This document shows positions 1-9,254 of a DNA stretch of 64,000 nt, piece by piece. Made by a program: the position numbers and the translations under genes. This stretch comes from an uncultured Opitutia bacterium (GTDB lineage: Bacteria; Verrucomicrobiota; Verrucomicrobiia; Opitutales; Coraliomargaritaceae), in the NCBI GenBank assembly GCA_937136395.1, contig CAKZOI010000071.1, forward strand, positions 62,001 to 126,000, read 5' to 3'. A model generated the notes under the pieces. The model did not search any database. It worked only from the letters and a program-made list of their open reading frames with translations, and was not told the DNA's origin. Every line of letters begins with the position of its first letter. Position 1 is the first letter of the stretch.

Positions 1-1107
1 AGTGGGTGGAAGCATCCCTTCGATAACTATCGTCAAGAACGACGATGGACTACGATCTGCGCGCTGGTGTTGGCGGCCTTGTTGCACCTTGGAGTCTTTG
101 TGGTGCTTCCCGATGAGCTATTACCAGAGTCTGCGGTGGGGATGAATGAGGACTCTGCTTTGGAGGTCGAAATTTTACTGCCAGAGGCATTGACGGCTGA
201 CATGTTGAAGTTTGTCGAGGTCAATCCAGACGCACCAGAGAACGAGCCAGATCGCCAGGATCAGTATTCGTTTCGCAGTCAGCAGGCAGCGAGTGAGAAT
301 GTCAGCGACAATCCGCTGGAGGCCCCCGAGGTCGATGGTGACACCAATTCACAGAAAATACTGCAAGGGTCTCTCGACCAAGCGGCACCATTACCTCCTG
401 GCGTCTATGCGCCTGCAGCTAACCCAGGAGAAGGAGAAGGGATTGATGGAGGTAAGCTAGGCGTGCCAGAGCAAGCCCCGCAAGTGACCGCTCAACCCTT
501 GCCTACTCCTGCCTTTTTTCAGCAAGCAGCAGTGACTGATAAGGGGCCAGGTAGCCGCTTAGAGGAATCCGGGAAAGCACTTGAAGTGACAGAAAATCCT
601 GATCCGAATGCGCCGATCGATTTATATCGTCCACAAGCTTCTCAAGCAGAGCTCGCTCAGCAACAGCCTGGTGATGGCAATGGAGGATCGCAGGCAAAGC
701 CTGTGCCTCGTGAGCGACCGCGGTTAGCGCCCGAGCTCGTTCGCGGGCCGCTTATGCAATCACGCGGCACCACGCGCCTACGAGGTTCGCTCGCTATTGA
801 TGCAACATTTAGTGAATTTGGTGAATACCAGCAGCAGTTCTACGCGGCCTTACAGACAGGCTGGTATCAAGAAATTGAGTTTTATCAGCCGATCGATACG
901 TCAACGAATGTGATCGTGCGCTTTACGATGCAATCTGATGGAGTGATTCGTGATGTGGAGGTGGTTGAGTCGACTGCAAGCGAGATTGCCACAATTATTT
1001 GTGAAAGCGCGATTATCAAACGCTCGCCTTATCGAGCATGGACGCGTGAAATGGTTCAAGTCTTTGGTAAAGAGCGCACATTGCAGGTCGCATTTAGGTA
1101 TCGCTAG
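1..1107 (+). CDS. TonB/TolA-like envelope protein, 5' end outside window
   Basis: The reading frame is open to the first base of the window, so the true start lies upstream; the first internal start-like codon is GTG at 67. The visible 368 residues begin with a basic stretch (NYRQERRW), then one hydrophobic segment at about residues 18-36, which fits an inner-membrane anchor. A long Pro/Gln/Glu-rich low-complexity stretch follows. A compact C-terminal domain of about 100 residues (FYAALQTGWYQEIEF onward) has the alternating pattern of TonB/TolA C-terminal domains. The family links a proton channel in the inner membrane to outer-membrane partners. It is convergent with the minus-strand DUF1800/DUF1501 operon. 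Its ExbB/ExbD partners, if any, would be upstream of the window. A TolA-like role is as likely as TonB. Confidence 0.6.
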   Translation, partial: SGWKHPFDNYRQERRWTTICALVLAALLHLGVFVVLPDELLPESAVGMNEDSALEVEILLPEALTADMLKFVEVNPDAPENEPDRQDQYSFRSQQAASENVSDNPLEAPEVDGDTNSQKILQGSLDQAAPLPPGVYAPAANPGEGEGIDGGKLGVPEQAPQVTAQPLPTPAFFQQAAVTDKGPGSRLEESGKALEVTENPDPNAPIDLYRPQASQAELAQQQPGDGNGGSQAKPVPRERPRLAPELVRGPLMQSRGTTRLRGSLAIDATFSEFGEYQQQFYAALQTGWYQEIEFYQPIDTSTNVIVRFTMQSDGVIRDVEVVESTASEIATIICESAIIKRSPYRAWTREMVQVFGKERTLQVAFRYR

Positions 1108-1150
1108 GTCGGGCGTATTTAGAATGCCGCGCGAGCTAAGAGGCAGCGGA

Positions 1151-1753
1151 TCACATCGTCGCTTCTACTGTGCTGGAATTGGCTGATTGGATGTCGTCGT
1201 TTGTCCAAAACTGACGATCTGGACCTGCAGACCTGATTTCGATTTTTTGTCCAGACAAGGGGTGGAAGAAATAGGGTGTGCCCCAAGTGTCGACGAGTTG
1301 ATTGCCCTGAATGGCTTCGCTTTCTGGATCGATGAATACGATGCGCAAACGGTTTTTGCCTAAGAGTTGCTCAGTGAATTCAAAGTTTTCAACACCAACA
1401 GGGTTTTCTTGATAGGCGAAACGGTAGTGATCAATGAGCTCGTGAATCGTCTCGAGTGCGCGTTTAGGTTCGATGGTTTTACTTAATGAACGACTGGCTT
1501 CGATCGATGGATTGTAGAGCACATTGCCATTTTTGAGACGCGTGATTCGTGGATCGGCTGGGTCTGGGGTGTCGTATGGATTTTGTAGTTTCGTCGAGGG
1601 TGTCGCCGTCTCAGTTTTTGATGGAGCTGTCGCTTGCTCGATCGTCGTCTCTTCTGATTGGCGAACCTTTCCAAGCTGTGATAGCTGAAAATAAAGATAG
1701 AGGGCGACGGCCGCGATGAGGATACCGAAGCCGATTTGTAGTTGAATTTTCAT
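1151..1753 (-). CDS. Membrane-anchored pseudopilin-like protein
   Basis: A 200-residue protein with one N-terminal transmembrane helix (about residues 5-24), a Thr/Pro-rich linker, and a C-terminal region with the fingerprint DTWGTPYFF ... SAGPDRQFWTNDDI. That pattern is typical of the C-terminal calcium-binding part of type II secretion major pseudopilins (GspG: DPWG.PY ... SAGPDG.FGT.DDI). The classic prepilin peptidase motif (G before FTLIE) is absent, so it is not an ordinary processed pseudopilin. Its ATG overlaps the stop of the DUF1501 gene by one base (TAATG), implying translational coupling. It is the last gene of the DUF1800-DUF1501 operon. Function is unknown; the pseudopilin resemblance is by motif only. 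Confidence 0.6.
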   Translation of the reverse strand: MKIQLQIGFGILIAAVALYLYFQLSQLGKVRQSEETTIEQATAPSKTETATPSTKLQNPYDTPDPADPRITRLKNGNVLYNPSIEASRSLSKTIEPKRALETIHELIDHYRFAYQENPVGVENFEFTEQLLGKNRLRIVFIDPESEAIQGNQLVDTWGTPYFFHPLSGQKIEIRSAGPDRQFWTNDDIQSANSSTVEATM

Positions 1754-3300
1754 TACAGGAATCCAAGGTTTGCGGCAGGTGCAAACGGGTCGTCGAAGCG
1801 GTAGAGGTTTGGGAAGATGGTTTGCATTTCACTACTACCGGCGGGCACACCGAACCAGTTGGCAAGCACGGCTGCAAATTGATCGACGGATGTAGTCGGG
1901 ATCCAGCGACCGCGCGAGCCGCTTGGCACATCGTCGAGACCTCCGACGGAGAGTTCGGGGTAGGCACCGTAGAATGATCCGCCATTGACTGCGCCGCCGA
2001 AAGCGAAGCTGTGTGAGCCCCATGCGTGATCGGTTCCCGCAGTGACTATGTTGGTGCCATTTGGAGTCCAGGTGCGATTGAAGTCGGAGGCTTGGAAAGT
2101 AGTAACTTTATCGTAGCTGAAATTAGCGTCTTTGGTAGCGAGTTCTTTCATGCCTGCGTTGAAAGCGCCAATTGCTCGGTCGAGTTGATCGAGTAGCCCC
2201 GGAAGGGAACCGTTGATGCTGGCGTGATTGTCAAAGCCGCCGAGATCGACGAAGAAAATTTGGCGATTGTTACCGAGGCATTCACGGCCTGCGATCAGGC
2301 GTGCCACTGCTTTGAGTTCATTTGCGATACCACTATCGGCTCCATAAGCGGTAAAAATTGTATCGAAATCGATGCCCAGAGACGATTCGATTTGAATGGC
2401 TTGAGTGATAATTTCTTCGTTGGCGCGTGCGCTGCGCACGACTTCGCTGTAGCCCTCTTCGATGATGTGAGCGTGGCTGTATTGCATGATGCGTTCTAGC
2501 GCCTTGAGGCGTTGCCCAGTGGAGCCGGTTTGATAGCTGCCATCGGGGTTGAGCGCACTGCCATAGTTGCTGCCAAAGCTGGCAAGACTGATTGCACCGG
2601 TAGAGGTGACTGAATATTGATTTACCGAGTTGCCGCCTTGCATGAACTGATTGCCGCCTGCTGCGGTGATCATCATGGATGTTTGGCTATTGGCATTCCA
2701 AGTATCGTTGTAGAGATCTGAGACACGCGCACCCCAGCCTGAGGTGTAAGGTTGGTCCGCGATGGAGGACATCCACTGGGTAACTTGGTCGGAGTGTGAG
2801 AAGAGTTGCTTGGGTAGGCTGGTCGTGCTGTAGCCGTTTTTATTGGTAGGTTCGGCCAGTGTGCCGACATTGGTGACGAAACTTGCGTCGCCATCGTTGA
2901 ACATGGCAGCAAGGTTTACCAAACTTGGGTGAAGGCCGTAGGGTTCACCACCTTGTGCGTTAATGGGAATCGTGTTGTCAACGCCTGCCGGATTGTAGGT
3001 AGCATTTACAACACCGTTGGCGATGCCCACGGCTCCACGGTCGGAGGCGTAGGCTTCGGCTTGTGAGTTGCCCGCGATAGGAATGATCACGTTGTTCATG
3101 TCACAACCGCCACGTAAGAAAATACAGACCAAAGCTTTGTAATCGCTGCCGACGAGCAGTGGGTTTTGCACACTTGCTGCTGCGGAGTTGATCAGGGAGA
3201 GTTGCGCGATGGTGTTGACGAGCGGGCCAATAGTCATGGCGCCGCAGGTGCCGGCCTTTAAAAACTGGCGGCGGGAAATATTTTTCAAATCCTTGGGCAT
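1753..3300 (-). CDS. DUF1501 family Tat-exported protein
   Basis: About 515 residues. The ATG at 3300 is preferred over an upstream in-frame start because it gives a proper twin-arginine signal (SRRQFLKAG at about residues 9-17), which suggests export in folded form. The sequence ALVCIFLRGGCDMNNVIIP after the signal and the later VDLGGFDNH and GTDHAWGSHSFAFGGAV motifs are hallmarks of DUF1501, a sulfatase/alkaline-phosphatase-fold family. The gene starts four bases after the DUF1800 stop and overlaps the next gene, so the three are one operon. DUF1501/DUF1800 pairs are common in Planctomycetes and Verrucomicrobia; their biochemical role is not established. Confidence 0.85.
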   Translation of the reverse strand: MPKDLKNISRRQFLKAGTCGAMTIGPLVNTIAQLSLINSAAASVQNPLLVGSDYKALVCIFLRGGCDMNNVIIPIAGNSQAEAYASDRGAVGIANGVVNATYNPAGVDNTIPINAQGGEPYGLHPSLVNLAAMFNDGDASFVTNVGTLAEPTNKNGYSTTSLPKQLFSHSDQVTQWMSSIADQPYTSGWGARVSDLYNDTWNANSQTSMMITAAGGNQFMQGGNSVNQYSVTSTGAISLASFGSNYGSALNPDGSYQTGSTGQRLKALERIMQYSHAHIIEEGYSEVVRSARANEEIITQAIQIESSLGIDFDTIFTAYGADSGIANELKAVARLIAGRECLGNNRQIFFVDLGGFDNHASINGSLPGLLDQLDRAIGAFNAGMKELATKDANFSYDKVTTFQASDFNRTWTPNGTNIVTAGTDHAWGSHSFAFGGAVNGGSFYGAYPELSVGGLDDVPSGSRGRWIPTTSVDQFAAVLANWFGVPAGSSEMQTIFPNLYRFDDPFAPAANLGFL

Positions 3301-3304
3301 GGTG

Positions 3305-6300
3305 TTATTTCTTAACTTGGTATTCAGGAGTGAAGGTGAGTAAGTAGAGCGCATCCTCCAGCTTATCACGGCGGTTGGCATCATCGCTGGAGCCGTCGTA
3401 AGGATCGCCGTAGCCTAGTGTGATTGCATCGATGATTAGCTCGCGTGGGTTTTTGAGGAAGTCATCGAGACCGTGGACATTGGGGTCGTCATTGTCAGAT
3501 GCGTCATACGGATAGCGCATTTTGAAGAGTCCATTGGTTAGACGCTTATCAAGCTCGTCGACGAGCGCTTCGTCGGCAAACGACTCGCTGCTACGACCGC
3601 GAGGGACACGGCGAATTTGTGCACGTGAGCCATTCGACCCGCTGACATACATAAATACGTTGGCAGAGTTGGGTTCGAGCGTCTCGCGGATCATGACGCC
3701 GGCTTTGGCCCATTCGTGCGTAACGAGTAGGCTGTCTACTTTGGTGGTAATTTCACCGTCGCCAGTGAGGTGTTGATACGCCTTGTGGCATTCGTCGTTG
3801 GTGCTCCAGATGTCGTTGCCTGACGCTGTGATCGTAAATTCGCCGGGGGCGTTCTCAGTGGCGCTTCCGCTAGCGGCGACATTGCCTATCTCGGTGCTAT
3901 ACCATGTGCCTTCGCCACCGGTTATGCTGACACTGCTGAACTCAGCTGTTGTGAGCGTTCCGTCCAGATGACTAGTGACGGCCAAACCAATAAAGACCTC
4001 GCTGGCCATGGGCAGAACCTGGGTATCGACTACGGTCCATGTGATGCCGTCTATCGATTCGCTCGTGGTAAAGGTGTCGCCAGTCCGATTGAGTCGCACC
4101 CAATGAGGTAACGAAGCGTTGACGGCGCTAGAGCCATAGGTTGAACTCGTGGTGCCGTCGGCAACGGTGGTCAGGCCGGATGTCGGCTTAGTAGCAGGGT
4201 AGAAGGTATCTGCCAGTGCTTGGAGCGGTAGTCGTATTCGTTCATTCTGATCGGCCAGGTCTGAGTTGAAGGCTTGCTTTTGTGCATATTCATCGACTGC
4301 CATTCCTGTTGGGTTTGTTTGATCATTTCTAGTGGATCCGATTGCGGTAGCGAATTGTCCGCTTGTTGAGCGTGTGATGTTTTCAAAATAATTGATGGCG
4401 CGTATGACATCCGGTTCATTTGCGAGTTGTAGTTCGGGGCTCACCAATCCTGCATCTCCAATTGCGCCGCCCGGTGAAAAATCAGGCGTATACCAATTAA
4501 ATACGGTGGGTTGCCAGAAGACGTCCATTTGCAAGCCTTCTGTGCCGTCGGTTCTGAATGAGGAGAAGACTGCTCGGTAGTTGTGATCCTGGGAATCCTT
4601 TTGATCCGTTGGGTAGCCGAAATTTTCCAGATACAAGTTGGGGTTGGTATAATCGCCGATGCCGTCGTATGAGGTGAGACCTCCTTCGTCACGGAGTGGG
4701 ATGTTTGAATAAACGTCCAGAGCCCGAAGCATTTGCAGGTAACCTTCGAGTGGTGATTTTTTCATGCCAAAGGTGGTGTTATTCAGATCGATGTTACGTG
4801 CTTCCGGATCGAGCAAGATCGCCTTGAGTGTTGCTCCAAGATCGCCTTCGGTGTTTTTGAAGACGGTCGCGACACGGTGGAGGTAGTCCTTGGATGGATT
4901 GGAAGTCGTGAAGCGTTGGATAAGGCGTAATGAGATAAAACCTGGTGTGCTGACGTGACTGTTGACCATGTCGTAGTCTGGTTGTCCGTCGCCGGGCTTG
5001 CCGGCGAGCCAATCAATGGCGTCTTCGATGTCGGCGACACCTTGTTCAGAGAAGTCCAGTAAATGGCTGTTGTCGATAGTGACTCCCGCGAAGGTTTTAG
5101 GTCCAAGATTGTGATAGGCTCCAAACATCTTCATCGGATAGAGCTCGGACCGTGAGATCACGTCATTGGCGTCACTTTCAAAGAAATTGTTATTGTCCGG
5201 AACGAAAGCTTGGCCACCCCATGTGCGGTCGCCGTTGCCGTTTTCGCGGGTGAGGCTGTAGCTCTGTCCGGTTAAGATCTTGGCGAACTCTCGAATGTCG
5301 GCATTGGTATAGCTGGCCTTGGGTAACCCGTTTGCGGTGAGTTTGAGATCACCGTTCGGCCAGATTTCGAATAGGCCGATTGAGAAGAGCTGCATGTTTT
5401 CACGAGCCAAATTCTCGTCGGGATAGGTGTCGAACAAGCCGTCGCCATCAAAGTCGATCGGTTTTTGATTCTTTAGGCTGGAGAGCCAGGTGCCCATGAG
5501 AGGACTCCAGTTCACAAAGCCAAGCACATCACGGTAGTGGCCAAATGCGTGCGTATTGAGCTGATCCTGATAGTTGCAGGTGGCGATCGGTTCTTCGTAG
5601 ATATCGCTAAGCGAGTTACTGACGACGACAATCTGCTGTAAGGCAAAGCCCATTTTCTGGCGAAGCTGATCGTTCGCATTCAGCATCATTTGCAGGAAGG
5701 TTTCGCGGTTGATCGATCGGTAGCCTCCATCGCTTAGGAGGTTGGGGCCCAGGTTGTCACTGGCGAGTTGATATTGGGTGTTATTAAGTGGGAAGACTTG
5801 ATCGAGATACCAGTGCTCGGGATTCGAATCACTACGGTCGATTGTTGGCCATGTGGTTGGAAGCACCGGTAGGCCGGTGGTGATGGGTGCCCAACGTGCC
5901 GGATCGAATACGCCGGAAATTTTTAAATGCTGGAAGTAGGCAGCCACCATATAGTCGACTAGGTAAGTTTGTGGTGTCGCGACCTCGTCGATTTGTGTGT
6001 CGATCCAGTCCGCATACGCAGTGTTTCGGTGATAGTTCGGGTTACTGATGCGCTCTGTAGCAATCGTCTGAAGGAGTGCGTCGACACTTGCATCGGTCGC
6101 TCCAAAAGTTGCTTGGTTGAGGAAGCGTCGGATATCCACTTCGAGCAGGTCGCCGGAGAGTTGCGCAAAATCGGTAGAGCCAGGACTATCCGCTGGGGCT
6201 GCATCACCCGGGTCTGTAATCGAACCTTCGGAGAGATTGAGGAATGCCCAGATTTCTCCTGCGGGGTTGCCGATTGTATGAATATTTAGGTAGAGTGGTG

Positions 6301-8974
6301 TTTCACTATTCTGGGCAAAGAGTGAGTCGATAATGGTTTGTTTGGACGCTGCACCACCTGCGGAGGGCACGGCTCCGGAGGATTGTGTCAGATCCCATGG
6401 GTAGCCGTCGCCGTCTTCGACGCCATTTGGAACGGCATCACCTGCGAGAACGATTGCGGGGAAATATTGTAGCTGTCCGTTGAATGGCTCGGATCCAGGC
6501 TCCGGACCAGAGACGCCACCTGGTTCGTTGGTAATTGGATAGATGATACTGCCTGCGGTGTTGCCCGGGTTGGCCTTATGGACGTGTGAATCCTGTTGTG
6601 CGGTAGTTAGGTTTGAATATTCGTTCCAGAAGCGCATTTCGGTGCGTGGGCCGTTAATTGTTGCGGTCAGCGATCCTGCTCCGTTGGTCGCAATCACTGC
6701 ATTGCCATCTTGGCTGAACGCACCGGTAAAAATGGTGATATTGTCCGGGCTGTCAGGTAGGTCGAAAATTTGAATAGAAGCGCCGTTGATTAAATTGGAC
6801 GCGGTATAGCTTCCGTCAATTGAGTCCGCGATGCCAATGTTGAGTGTCTCGGGGTATTCATTGATCGCGTCGAGAGTCGCGATCACGGTGAGCACTTTCT
6901 CGGTTTCACCGAATTCGAAATGCACACTATCGGTGACGATCGTTCCGTCTTCGTCGATGAGCTGATAGTCCTCCAGCTCAGCCGCTTCGTCGCCGGCGGT
7001 TCCAACCATCATACAGCAGATGCCATTACAAATAGTAGTGGTCTCGCCGGTATTGGCCAAGGGGATGATTTCCAACTGGACGGTGAGGGGAGTGAGGACG
7101 CCTTCGCGAGTGATGGTGATTTCTCCGTTATCAGGGATTGTATTGGGATAGTTACTCTCCATTGCACAAGCGTCTGAACCGAACAGTTGGATGTCCGGCA
7201 CCCCTTGAGATGCCGTAATTAAATTGGCAACCGCGGTTGCATCCGGTGTGCCGTTTGTCGTTTCGGAATCAAAGAAGAGCAACTCGTTGTGTGCGGCGAG
7301 TGCAAGTTCTTCCCAATCGGGAATGCCGTCACCGTCTTGATCGACTTCTGCAATATTCAGTTCAAAGAAATTGGGGGTGTTGCCGTTGCTGAAGTCGACA
7401 TAATTGGGAATGAGGAAACCGTTTCCTTGGATTAGGCCGTTGGTGATCTCCCAGTCGTCGAAGATTATATTGGGGGCGCTGGCGTTAACGAGTCGAACAC
7501 TACTGAATTGATCTACGACGTTAGGACCATCTCGGTAATTAAGCCCTGTAGCTGATCCAATAAGGTTTCCATTTGGATCACTTACATAAATGTCGAAGGT
7601 GTCTTTGCTAACAATGTGATCTCCCGTTGGAGTTCTGTATTGGAAGCCGCTCGCAGATAGGGAGGTTACCATTTCGATGCGAAAAGTTTTGTCGAATTCG
7701 ACATCTATTGTAATATCGCTGCCGCCGGAACCGCCGGCTCTCACTTCAGCAATAGTTCCAGATGACCGGTCTTCTAGATCGATTCGTGGGCCTTCCTGAT
7801 TGCTGTCGTTTTGATTCATCCAAAACAACGGTGTGTGTTGAGCTCCGGCGCTCATATTAAACAGCCAAGTTACGTAGAGGTGTTCGGTAGTTGGGGTATG
7901 GTATATGCGTTCTTGAGACAAAGTTCCGAGGTCAGATGTGACGCGTTCAGCATAGCCGCTCATGTCTAGAGTGCCGGTGACCAGTCCCGCACTGTTGACC
8001 CATATCTGACCCGTTTGACCGACGCTGTCATAGTCATGTTCACGCAAGACGCTGTGAGTTTGCGTTTCGCTGTGGAAGTAAAGTTTGTTCAGATCGTCCG
8101 AATCAATGAGCTCGATACCGCTCAGTCCAGGGCCAGACCACGCGATTTGCATGTGCTGCTTGGGAATCGCGCCGACATAATTGATGGTGATAAGGTATGG
8201 CGTATCTGCGGTGAGTGGGAGTTGTGTGGATCGCTGAGTTGCGTAAGTTTCCCATTCGCCGGGTTGGATGCCGGTTTGCGCAGGGAGCACTTCCGCGATT
8301 TTGAAAGGAGACGCCACCGTAGGCGGCAAATTGATAAAGACTTCAGCGGGGCCGCCGGAGCTTAAGTAAAAGGTGTAATTCCCTGACTCGGGCGTATTGA
8401 CCCAGAATCGTATCTGCGCCCCGTAGCCTGTCGCCAGAAACGCGGGTGCTTCCGGCTTGTTTTGATACATTGTGCCATCGGGAGTTTGTGGGAATGTAGC
8501 GAATGCTTTCAGCGTATCGACGGTGTTGGCGGGGAGGTCGGCCCAAAAATCGATTTGAATTGGGCTGTAGGTTTCCGCGAGACCGTCTTTTTGTATGAAG
8601 AGTTCCCGAACGGCACCATGTCCCGGCCAGCCCTTGTTGATGGGATCGAATGCACTCAGATCCCGCGAGTGGTTGACGCTATAATGCTTTCCCTGAAGTG
8701 TCTGAAATTGCAGATGTATGTCGTCGGGACTGTTTTGAATCACTACGGGCAGTAAGGAAGGGCGGCTTTCGCTGCTGAAAGGATCCGTTCCTGCGATGCA
8801 TTCTTCAAGGTTGGTAAAGCGGTCGCCATCGTCGTCCGCGTTCGGGATGAGATCGCTGGCGTTGAAACGCTGTTCCCATACATCGCTCAATCCGTTGCTG
8901 TTCTCATCGATCGCATGTGCACCACAGCAAATCGATAAGCTGGCTGCTAAAAATAAGTAGAGTGGTCGCTTCAT
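3305..8974 (-). CDS. Giant secreted DUF1800 multidomain protein
   Basis: About 1,889 residues. The ATG at 8974 is preferred to a TTG two codons upstream; it opens a Sec signal peptide (MKRPLYLFLAASLSICCGAHA). Next comes an acidic TSP3-like segment (NADDDGDRFTNLEE), a PA14-like domain (about 130-290, GYGAQIRFWVNTPESG), a lectin-like region (330-510), a Calx-beta-like domain (600-760), a CHRD-like domain (770-930) and the DUF1800 core (960 to the end; DIRRFLNQATFGATD, DENLARENMQLFSIGLFEIW). The DUF1800 core is interrupted near its C-terminus (nucleotides 3605-4190) by a DUF1349-like beta-sandwich whose two halves appear in reversed order. It is the first gene of the operon with DUF1501 and a pseudopilin-like protein. 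It is predicted extracellular; function is unknown. Confidence 0.85.
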   Translation of the reverse strand: MKRPLYLFLAASLSICCGAHAIDENSNGLSDVWEQRFNASDLIPNADDDGDRFTNLEECIAGTDPFSSESRPSLLPVVIQNSPDDIHLQFQTLQGKHYSVNHSRDLSAFDPINKGWPGHGAVRELFIQKDGLAETYSPIQIDFWADLPANTVDTLKAFATFPQTPDGTMYQNKPEAPAFLATGYGAQIRFWVNTPESGNYTFYLSSGGPAEVFINLPPTVASPFKIAEVLPAQTGIQPGEWETYATQRSTQLPLTADTPYLITINYVGAIPKQHMQIAWSGPGLSGIELIDSDDLNKLYFHSETQTHSVLREHDYDSVGQTGQIWVNSAGLVTGTLDMSGYAERVTSDLGTLSQERIYHTPTTEHLYVTWLFNMSAGAQHTPLFWMNQNDSNQEGPRIDLEDRSSGTIAEVRAGGSGGSDITIDVEFDKTFRIEMVTSLSASGFQYRTPTGDHIVSKDTFDIYVSDPNGNLIGSATGLNYRDGPNVVDQFSSVRLVNASAPNIIFDDWEITNGLIQGNGFLIPNYVDFSNGNTPNFFELNIAEVDQDGDGIPDWEELALAAHNELLFFDSETTNGTPDATAVANLITASQGVPDIQLFGSDACAMESNYPNTIPDNGEITITREGVLTPLTVQLEIIPLANTGETTTICNGICCMMVGTAGDEAAELEDYQLIDEDGTIVTDSVHFEFGETEKVLTVIATLDAINEYPETLNIGIADSIDGSYTASNLINGASIQIFDLPDSPDNITIFTGAFSQDGNAVIATNGAGSLTATINGPRTEMRFWNEYSNLTTAQQDSHVHKANPGNTAGSIIYPITNEPGGVSGPEPGSEPFNGQLQYFPAIVLAGDAVPNGVEDGDGYPWDLTQSSGAVPSAGGAASKQTIIDSLFAQNSETPLYLNIHTIGNPAGEIWAFLNLSEGSITDPGDAAPADSPGSTDFAQLSGDLLEVDIRRFLNQATFGATDASVDALLQTIATERISNPNYHRNTAYADWIDTQIDEVATPQTYLVDYMVAAYFQHLKISGVFDPARWAPITTGLPVLPTTWPTIDRSDSNPEHWYLDQVFPLNNTQYQLASDNLGPNLLSDGGYRSINRETFLQMMLNANDQLRQKMGFALQQIVVVSNSLSDIYEEPIATCNYQDQLNTHAFGHYRDVLGFVNWSPLMGTWLSSLKNQKPIDFDGDGLFDTYPDENLARENMQLFSIGLFEIWPNGDLKLTANGLPKASYTNADIREFAKILTGQSYSLTRENGNGDRTWGGQAFVPDNNNFFESDANDVISRSELYPMKMFGAYHNLGPKTFAGVTIDNSHLLDFSEQGVADIEDAIDWLAGKPGDGQPDYDMVNSHVSTPGFISLRLIQRFTTSNPSKDYLHRVATVFKNTEGDLGATLKAILLDPEARNIDLNNTTFGMKKSPLEGYLQMLRALDVYSNIPLRDEGGLTSYDGIGDYTNPNLYLENFGYPTDQKDSQDHNYRAVFSSFRTDGTEGLQMDVFWQPTVFNWYTPDFSPGGAIGDAGLVSPELQLANEPDVIRAINYFENITRSTSGQFATAIGSTRNDQTNPTGMAVDEYAQKQAFNSDLADQNERIRLPLQALADTFYPATKPTSGLTTVADGTTSSTYGSSAVNASLPHWVRLNRTGDTFTTSESIDGITWTVVDTQVLPMASEVFIGLAVTSHLDGTLTTAEFSSVSITGGEGTWYSTEIGNVAASGSATENAPGEFTITASGNDIWSTNDECHKAYQHLTGDGEITTKVDSLLVTHEWAKAGVMIRETLEPNSANVFMYVSGSNGSRAQIRRVPRGRSSESFADEALVDELDKRLTNGLFKMRYPYDASDNDDPNVHGLDDFLKNPRELIIDAITLGYGDPYDGSSDDANRRDKLEDALYLLTFTPEYQVKK

Positions 8975-9211
8975 TGGCAAAAGTGGGAGGACCCCCTTGC
9001 GAGTGAGGGAGCAAGCGCATGGGGTGCCAAACAGTCTACACGTATTGAAGCGAAATGGGCAGGCCTAAATGACTTAAATGCTTATCCATCGCTGTTTTAC
9101 ATGTTTTATTTACGCTGGGTAGGGAGAAATGATCGTGTTCAAATGGAGGATGGACCTTATTTTGGTCCAAAAACGGACGGATGAATTTTTGATTTCAATG
9201 CGCTTTAGCAT

Positions 9212-9240
9212 AAAAAAGGCACCTTTAGGTGCCTTTAGTT
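9212..9240 (-). terminator. Rho-independent terminator of the DUF481 gene
   Basis: A perfect 10-bp stem (9215-9224 with 9227-9236, AAAGGCACCT/AGGTGCCTTT), followed on the minus strand by a run of T. It sits just past the stop of the DUF481 gene at 9255. Confidence 0.85.
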
Positions 9241-9254
9241 TTTGAAATGTTTTT

